In this document: piece by piece, positions 6,792-10,581 of the stretch | Layout of the letters: every line of letters begins with the position of its first letter | Numbering within the stretch: position 1 is the stretch's first letter | NCBI GenBank assembly: GCA_027325115.1 | Contig: DAHWFG010000091.1 | Location: 1 to 10,581 of the forward strand | DNA: 10,581 nucleotides | DNA from: JAKBCQ01 sp021807585 | GTDB taxonomy: Bacteria; Planctomycetota; Planctomycetia; Isosphaerales; Isosphaeraceae | Direction of reading: 5' to 3' | Notes under the pieces: generated by a model | Seen by the model: only the letters and a program-made list of their open reading frames with translations | Databases searched by the model: none | Told to the model about the DNA's origin: nothing | Translations under genes and position numbers: made by a program

Positions 6792-6880
6792 AGTTCGGTG
6801 CGTCGCCCGCGAGAAACGGTCGAAGGGGGCGAACGGCGACGGACAGGAAAAGAAGTTGGAGAGTCGATCTTGGCCGAACG

Positions 6881-6885
6881 AGGGG
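6881..6885 (+). promoter_or_regulatory. Ribosome binding site that sets the hemY start
   Basis: AGGGG ends 8 bases before ATG 6894. The frame is open further upstream to a GTG at 6798, but that would add 32 charged residues ahead of the FAD-binding motif. The site therefore favours ATG 6894. Confidence 0.65.
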
Positions 6886-6893
6886 CGGGTCCG

Positions 6894-8339
6894 ATGCGGG
6901 TGGTCGTGATCGGCGCCGGGCTGACGGGGCTGACGGCGGCGTATCGCGCACACCGGATGGCGACGACCGCGGGTGAACCGATCGATCTCGTCGTGCTCGA
7001 GGCGAACGATCGCGTCGGCGGAGCGATCTGGACGACCGTTCGCGACGGTTTCACGCTTGAAGGGGGCGCCGATTCGTTCATCACCAACAAGCCGTGGGGC
7101 GTCGAGCTTTGCGAGGAACTGGGGCTAACCGATCGACTCATCTCCGCCGACGTCAAGAATCGTCGATCGTTCGTCGTTCGCGACGGCAAGCTTCATCCCG
7201 TTCCCGAGGGGTTTGTCCTGATGGCGCCCGCGAAATTGGGCCCGTTCCTCACGACGCCGATCCTCTCGCTTCCCGGGAAGCTTCGCGCATTATTCGATTT
7301 ATTTATACCGCGAAAACGTGACGACGCCGACGAAAGCTTGGCGAGCTTTGTGAAACGGCGATTCGGTCGCGAAGTCCTCGACCGGCTCGTTCAGCCCCTA
7401 GTCGGCGGCATCTACACCGCCGACCCGATCGATCTCAGCCTCAAAGCCACTTTGCCTCAGTTCTTGGCGATGGAAAAGGAGTACGGCGGGCTGATTCGAG
7501 CCGGCTTGAGCCGTTCCCGCCGAGATCGAGCTCTCGAACGAGAATCGTCGGGCGCGCGCTACGGCTTATTTGTGACGCTGAGCGAAGGGATGGCCGTTTT
7601 ACCCAAAACGCTCGCCGATTCTCTCCCCGCGGGTTCCATTCGATTATCCACGCCAGTTAGACGTGTTGGTCGAGTGGATTCGGGTCGAACGGGAGAGTGG
7701 CGGATCGAGCTTCTCGACGGTCGCCCGCTCGATTGCGATCGGCTCGTGATCGCGACCGAGGCGCACGCCTCGGCGCGGCTCCTCGACGGTTTCGACGCCG
7801 AACTCGCGATGCAACTTCGATCGATCCCGTACGCGTCGTCGGTCATCGTTCAGCTCGCGTATCGACGCGATCAGGTTTCGCACCCGCTCGACGGCTTCGG
7901 AGTCGTCGTGCCTCAAATCGAGGGGCGGCCGATCCTGGCGATCTCGTTCCCGAGCGTCAAATTTCCGTCTCGAGCCCCCGCGGGAACCGTCCTATTCCGC
8001 GTTTTCGTCGGCGGTGCAACCCAGCCCGAGCTGTTCGATCTCGACGACGACGAACTCCAGGTGATCGTTCGCGCCGAGCTTCGGTCGCTTCTGGGAGTCG
8101 ACGGCGAGCCGATTCTGGTCGAGATCGCGCGCCATGCCCGCGCCATGCCGCAATACAATCTCGGACATCTCGATCGCGTCGCGGCGATCCGTCGGCTCGA
8201 GGCGAATCACCCCGGGCTCATCCTCGCGGGCAACGCGTTCTCGGGAGTCGGCGTTCCCGATTGCATCCGCTCGGGAGAACTCGCCGCCGAAACCGCGCTC
8301 GCCGAAACCGCCGATCCCGCGGCGCCCGCGGCGGCTTGA
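6894..8339 (+). CDS. hemY: HemY-type protoporphyrinogen/coproporphyrinogen oxidase (FAD, O2-dependent)
   Basis: From ATG 6894 the protein has 481 residues. The N-terminus is a dinucleotide-binding fold: VVVIGAGLTGL at 3-13, then VVLEANDRVGG at 33-43, which binds the FAD ribose. FTLEGGADSF at 53-62 and the C-terminal GLILAGNAFSGVGVPDCIRSGE at 441-462 are typical of HemY oxidases, which remove six electrons from protoporphyrinogen IX or coproporphyrinogen III using O2. No clear transmembrane helix is seen; family members are soluble or membrane-associated. Which substrate is used cannot be read from the sequence, but the neighbouring ferrochelatase points to coproporphyrinogen (CgoX). The gap to hemH is 102 bases with no terminator, so the two are probably co-transcribed. 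The last dozen residues are an Ala/Pro tail. Other amine-oxidase-superfamily assignments (desaturases) are unlikely in this context. Confidence 0.94.
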   Translation: MRVVVIGAGLTGLTAAYRAHRMATTAGEPIDLVVLEANDRVGGAIWTTVRDGFTLEGGADSFITNKPWGVELCEELGLTDRLISADVKNRRSFVVRDGKLHPVPEGFVLMAPAKLGPFLTTPILSLPGKLRALFDLFIPRKRDDADESLASFVKRRFGREVLDRLVQPLVGGIYTADPIDLSLKATLPQFLAMEKEYGGLIRAGLSRSRRDRALERESSGARYGLFVTLSEGMAVLPKTLADSLPAGSIRLSTPVRRVGRVDSGRTGEWRIELLDGRPLDCDRLVIATEAHASARLLDGFDAELAMQLRSIPYASSVIVQLAYRRDQVSHPLDGFGVVVPQIEGRPILAISFPSVKFPSRAPAGTVLFRVFVGGATQPELFDLDDDELQVIVRAELRSLLGVDGEPILVEIARHARAMPQYNLGHLDRVAAIRRLEANHPGLILAGNAFSGVGVPDCIRSGELAAETALAETADPAAPAAA

Positions 8340-8362
8340 TCGATCTCCAAAGAATCAGTCGC

Positions 8363-8396
8363 TTAACGTATCTTACGATCGTTAAAATCGTAGGAT
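8363..8396 (+). promoter_or_regulatory. Hairpin with competing alternative between hemY and bluB
   Basis: ATCTTACGAT (8370-8379) and ATCGTAGGAT (8387-8396) form a 10-pair stem with one G-U wobble and a 7-base loop. A competing stem, TTAACG (8363-8368) with CGTTAA (8380-8385), uses bases from the first stem's arm and loop, so the two exclude each other. No T-tract follows. It may be a weak terminator, a processing site or a switch affecting bluB. Confidence 0.4.
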
Positions 8397-8443
8397 TTGA
8401 CGATATTCCGATCTCATTTCGCGTCGGGTTCGACTAAGCGACC

Positions 8444-8450
8444 GGGGGAA
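8444..8450 (+). promoter_or_regulatory. Ribosome binding site that sets the bluB start
   Basis: GGGGGAA lies 9 bases before ATG 8460. The frame also contains ATG 8397, but that one overlaps the end of the intergenic hairpin and has no ribosome site. ATG 8460 is preferred, and it leaves the conserved domain intact. Confidence 0.65.
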
Positions 8451-8459
8451 ATCGGCTCG

Positions 8460-9209
8460 ATGGAACAACGAATGCACGAGAACGAATCGATCGCCGAGCA
8501 CGACGCGTTCTCTCCCGCCGATCGCGACGCGGTTTACAAGGCGATTCTCGCCAGGCGCGATTGCAGAAGCTTCCTCGCCGATCCGTTGCCCGCCGATCTC
8601 GTCAAGCGACTCCTCGTCGCGGCGCACCACGCCCCTTCGGTCGGCTTCATGCAACCGTGGAATTTTATCTTGATTCGATCGCTCGAAGTTCGCGCACGAA
8701 TCAAACAAGCCTTCGATCGCGCCGACGATCGCGCGGCGGTGCTCTTCCCCGCCGAACGTCGCTCGCTTTATCAATCGCTCAAGTTGGAAGGTATTTTGGA
8801 ATCTCCTTTAAACATTTGTGTTACCTGCGATCGCACCCGCAACGGGCCGGTGGTGTTGGGAACGACGGCTCAGGCCGACATGGACTTATACAGCACGGTT
8901 TGCGCGGTCCAAAACCTTTGGCTCGCTGCGCGGGCCGAGGGGGTCGGCGTCGGCTGGGTCAGCATCATCGATTCCGACGACCTCCGCACGATCTTGGGTA
9001 TTCCCGATCACGTCATCCCCGTCGCGTATCTCTGCGTGGGACGCGTTCCCGAGTTCGCGCCGATCCCTGAACTCGAACGGGTCGGCTGGCTCGACAGGAT
9101 CGACCTCGAACGACTAATCTTCAAGGATCGTTGGGGCGCCGCGGCGAACGATTCAATCTCGGACGCAAACGACCCGGAGAAATCGAATCAACAATTCCAT
9201 CGGGAATGA
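8460..9209 (+). CDS. bluB: 5,6-dimethylbenzimidazole synthase BluB
   Basis: This 249-residue nitroreductase-fold flavoenzyme breaks down reduced FMN with O2 to give 5,6-dimethylbenzimidazole, the lower axial ligand of cobalamin. The match is strong throughout: RRDCRSF at 32-38, HHAPSVGFMQPWNF at 56-69, KLEGILESPLNICVTCDR at 108-125, GPVVLG at 129-134, MDLYSTVCAVQNLWLAARAEG at 141-161 and GVGWVSI at 163-169. Asp34 and Ser168 match the positions recalled as essential in Sinorhizobium BluB (Asp32, Ser167), which separates BluB from general nitroreductases. The last 25 residues are a non-conserved polar tail. The protein is cytosolic. It lies 120 bases after hemY, with a hairpin between, and could be co-transcribed with it. 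No cobalamin riboswitch features were seen upstream. Other B12 genes (cobT, cobS) are not in the window. The stop codon overlaps a 15-base tandem repeat. Confidence 0.94.
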   Translation: MEQRMHENESIAEHDAFSPADRDAVYKAILARRDCRSFLADPLPADLVKRLLVAAHHAPSVGFMQPWNFILIRSLEVRARIKQAFDRADDRAAVLFPAERRSLYQSLKLEGILESPLNICVTCDRTRNGPVVLGTTAQADMDLYSTVCAVQNLWLAARAEGVGVGWVSIIDSDDLRTILGIPDHVIPVAYLCVGRVPEFAPIPELERVGWLDRIDLERLIFKDRWGAAANDSISDANDPEKSNQQFHRE

Positions 9210-9252
9210 TTCGATCGCCTACGATTCGATCGCCTACGATTCGATCGAGAAC
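9208..9252 (+). repeat. Three tandem 15-base repeats after bluB
   Basis: GATTCGATCGCCTAC occurs twice exactly (9208-9222, 9223-9237), followed by a third unit with the same first ten bases and last two (GATTCGATCGAGAAC, 9238-9252) and a partial GATTC at 9253-9257. The first unit overlaps the bluB stop codon. The array ends 25 bases before the TATAAT box at 9278, in a place suited to an activator or operator site for the phosphatase gene. It could also be a simple replication-slippage duplication. Confidence 0.75.
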
Positions 9253-9277
9253 GATTCTCCCGATCCCGCTCGATGGT

Positions 9278-9283
9278 TATAAT
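9278..9283 (+). promoter_or_regulatory. Candidate -10 box for the phosphatase gene
   Basis: TATAAT matches the consensus exactly and lies 88 bases before ATG 9372. The hexamer 17 bases upstream (TTCTCC) is a poor -35, so an activator binding the adjacent 15-base repeats would make sense. Confidence 0.45.
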
Positions 9284-9371
9284 GATTCTTCGTGGATACG
9301 TGACGCCTTCAGATTAAGAGTTCTTCAATCATCTTATTGTTGACTCTAGTGAATCGAACGGGAACACCGGG

Positions 9372-10238
9372 ATGACCGAAAACGGCGATCGCCAGGTTCT
9401 TGAGCCTCGACCCCTCCAGTGTATGGAGATATGGGGTGGGAGCGATTTCGTCGAACGCGTGGTGACGACTCCTGGGCTCGACGCGTGGGTGTTCAGCCGG
9501 CCTTACGACGGAGCGACCGACGGCGGCGACGTTCATTATGTGACGCTTTGCGGCGGGGGGATCCTCACCCGAATCGTCGTCGCCGACGTATCGGGACACG
9601 GGTCGGTCGTCGCCGAGATGTCGCGCGAACTTCGCAATCTCGTGCGCCGATACATCAACGCCAAGAGCCAGACCGGGATCGTCAAATCGCTCAATCAACG
9701 GTTCGCCGAGCTCGCCAAGCTCAATCGCTTCGCAACCGCGGTCGTCGCATCGTATCTCGCGAATCGCGATCGGTTGGCGATCTGCAACGCGGGACATCCG
9801 CGACCCCTCTGGTATCGCGCCGAACGTTCGACCTGGTCGATTTTGGAAGGCTCCTCGGGAACACGAGACGTCAAGGGATTTTCCAATCTGCCCCTCGGTC
9901 TCGACGACGAAACGCCTTACGATCTCTTTCATGTCGATTTATCGCCGGGCGATTTGCTGCTCTTTTATACCGATGCGCTCATCGAGGCGGCTTCTCCGGA
10001 GGGGAGTCAATTGGGGGAATCGGGGCTTTTGACGCTCGCCTCAGCGATCGAGTCGCACGATCCGAGCGTCCTCGGCCGATCGCTCCTCGCCGCGGTCGAT
10101 CGTTATCGCGGCGATCAGCCCCCCGACGACGATACGACCCTCCTCGTCGTCAGGCACAACGCCGGGAATTCGCCGCGGCTCTCGATCCGTCAAAAGGTCG
10201 ACGTTTACGCCAAATTCTTCGGTCTTAAAGATTATTAA
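9372..10238 (+). CDS. Stand-alone PP2C/SpoIIE-type serine phosphatase
   Basis: This 288-residue soluble protein consists almost entirely of a SpoIIE/RsbU-like phosphatase domain. Metal-binding and fold motifs occur in order: GGDVHYV at 51-57, ADVSGHG at 71-77 (Asp72), NAGHPRPLWY at 139-148, GDLLLFYTDALIEA at 193-206 (Asp201) and DDDTTLLVVR at 252-261 (Asp253). These are the Mn/Mg-coordinating positions of the family, so it is probably active. The first 17 residues precede a MEIWGG block (18-23) that I recall at the start of many planctomycete homologues. Such enzymes usually dephosphorylate an anti-sigma-factor antagonist in partner-switching control of stress or development. No kinase, antagonist, sigma factor or fused sensor domain lies in the window, so the partner and signal are unknown. 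ATG 9372 has only a weak GGGA-like site upstream. A TATAAT box and tandem repeats upstream suggest its own promoter. Confidence 0.92.
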   Translation: MTENGDRQVLEPRPLQCMEIWGGSDFVERVVTTPGLDAWVFSRPYDGATDGGDVHYVTLCGGGILTRIVVADVSGHGSVVAEMSRELRNLVRRYINAKSQTGIVKSLNQRFAELAKLNRFATAVVASYLANRDRLAICNAGHPRPLWYRAERSTWSILEGSSGTRDVKGFSNLPLGLDDETPYDLFHVDLSPGDLLLFYTDALIEAASPEGSQLGESGLLTLASAIESHDPSVLGRSLLAAVDRYRGDQPPDDDTTLLVVRHNAGNSPRLSIRQKVDVYAKFFGLKDY

Positions 10239-10581
10239 TTGGCGGAATGCTTTTGAATGGAATCAACGGATCAAAATCGGCGCGGAACGAAACTCCTTGA
10301 GAGAGGGACGCGTCTTGGAGTTTGAGGTTTTGGGATCTCAAACCTCAAGACGACGTCCCAGCTCTCTTGATCAAACAATCGAGATGTCAAAGAGCGTCCC
10401 GGCCCGATCTCACGGTCGCCCGGGCTCTTGCGCTACGCCGATTCAACCCGCGATTTCGGCCGCCATCGGATTGTGATCCAGATCATCAATTCAAAAATCG
10501 ATCACTCGATTTGATGAGTCGGTGATTCGCGCGCCGTCGGACCGCCGCGAACGATCACGTTCGGAACGGCCGAATAATGGG
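10239..10581. other. Gene-poor right end of the window
   Basis: No convincing gene is seen in these 343 bases. A 67-codon plus-strand frame begins inside the hairpin at 10322 and has no motif. A minus-strand frame open from the right edge to a stop at 10504-10502 could be the tail of a gene lying beyond the window, but it is only about 25 residues. The main feature is the long hairpin at 10299-10366. Confidence 0.5.
10299..10366 (+). repeat. Long imperfect inverted repeat after the phosphatase gene
   Basis: From the loop outward: TTGAGGTTT (10322-10330) pairs perfectly with AAACCTCAA (10340-10348) around a 9-base loop. CGTC (10311-10314) then pairs with GACG (10349-10352) across a 7-base left bulge, GGGACG (10305-10310) with CGTCCC (10354-10359), and GAGAG (10299-10303) with CTCTC (10362-10366). 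That is about 24 pairs in 68 bases. No T-tract follows. It may be a terminator acting on one or both strands, a structured RNA, or a small mobile repeat. Confidence 0.65.

Noticed and set aside
7697..8437. 246-residue plus-strand open frame
   Set aside because: It is an out-of-frame Arg/Ser-rich shadow of hemY that runs into the intergenic hairpin and lacks family motifs.
8340..8459. Cobalamin riboswitch upstream of bluB
   Set aside because: The 120-base gap is too short for the full aptamer, and no B12-box-like sequence was seen.
9208..9252. CRISPR array
   Set aside because: Units are 15 bases, directly abutting with no spacers, and there are no cas genes.
9131..9343. Plus-strand frame with five-residue repeats (IRSPT)
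   Set aside because: It overlaps the end of bluB out of frame. The peptide repeats only reflect the 15-base DNA repeats.
10502..10581. Possible C-terminal end of a minus-strand gene entering from the right edge
   Set aside because: Only about 25 residues are visible, with no recognisable motif, and a second minus-strand frame is open over the same bases. It needs sequence beyond the window.

Overview
The window most likely comes from a planctomycete. The strongest pointer is the pilin-like DUF1559 protein at 4324-5319, with its prepilin N-terminus, DGTSNT-type motif and C-terminal H-X9-DG signature; this family is hugely expanded in Planctomycetes. A small lipoprotein directly after it, a cytoplasmic PP2C/SpoIIE-type phosphatase starting with a MEIWGG block, moderately high GC and weak or absent Shine-Dalgarno sites at several genes fit the same picture. 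No rRNA or other phylogenetic marker is present, so no genus can be named.

Layout. A LOG-family (TIGR00730) nucleotide hydrolase lies on the minus strand at 1-834 and runs off the left edge. It is divergent, across a 354-base gap, from a small plus-strand protein (1189-1698) with an FGYWPxFHDA motif that resembles Imm50-type immunity proteins. Everything after that is on the plus strand: a HemD-HemE fusion (1909-3873), a 450-base gap, the DUF1559 protein (4324-5319), a 69-residue lipoprotein (5438-5647), a good terminator and then a good promoter, hemH (5838-6791), hemY-type protoporphyrinogen/coproporphyrinogen oxidase (6894-8339), bluB (8460-9209), 15-base tandem repeats with a TATAAT box, and a SpoIIE-like phosphatase (9372-10238). 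The last 343 bases show no convincing gene but hold a long imperfect hairpin.

How the genes fit together. Four genes form a tetrapyrrole cluster. HemD makes uroporphyrinogen III, the branch point to heme and cobalamin; HemE decarboxylates it to coproporphyrinogen III; HemY and HemH perform late oxidation and iron insertion; BluB makes the lower ligand of B12. The order E-H-Y matches the Bacillus hemEHY operon, and the ferrochelatase has features of the coproporphyrin type, so a coproporphyrin-dependent route is a reasonable hypothesis. HemY and BluB both use O2, so the heme and B12 steps here suit an aerobe. The DUF1559/lipoprotein pair interrupts the cluster and appears to be a separate transcription unit, because a terminator and a new promoter separate it from hemH.

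I see no phage, transposase, CRISPR array, tRNA, rRNA or new defence-like system. The points most worth a second look are the HemD-HemE fusion, the E-H-Y order with an insertion, the orphan Imm50-like gene, and several structured intergenic elements (1850-1889, 5361-5414, 8363-8396, 9208-9252, 10299-10366).
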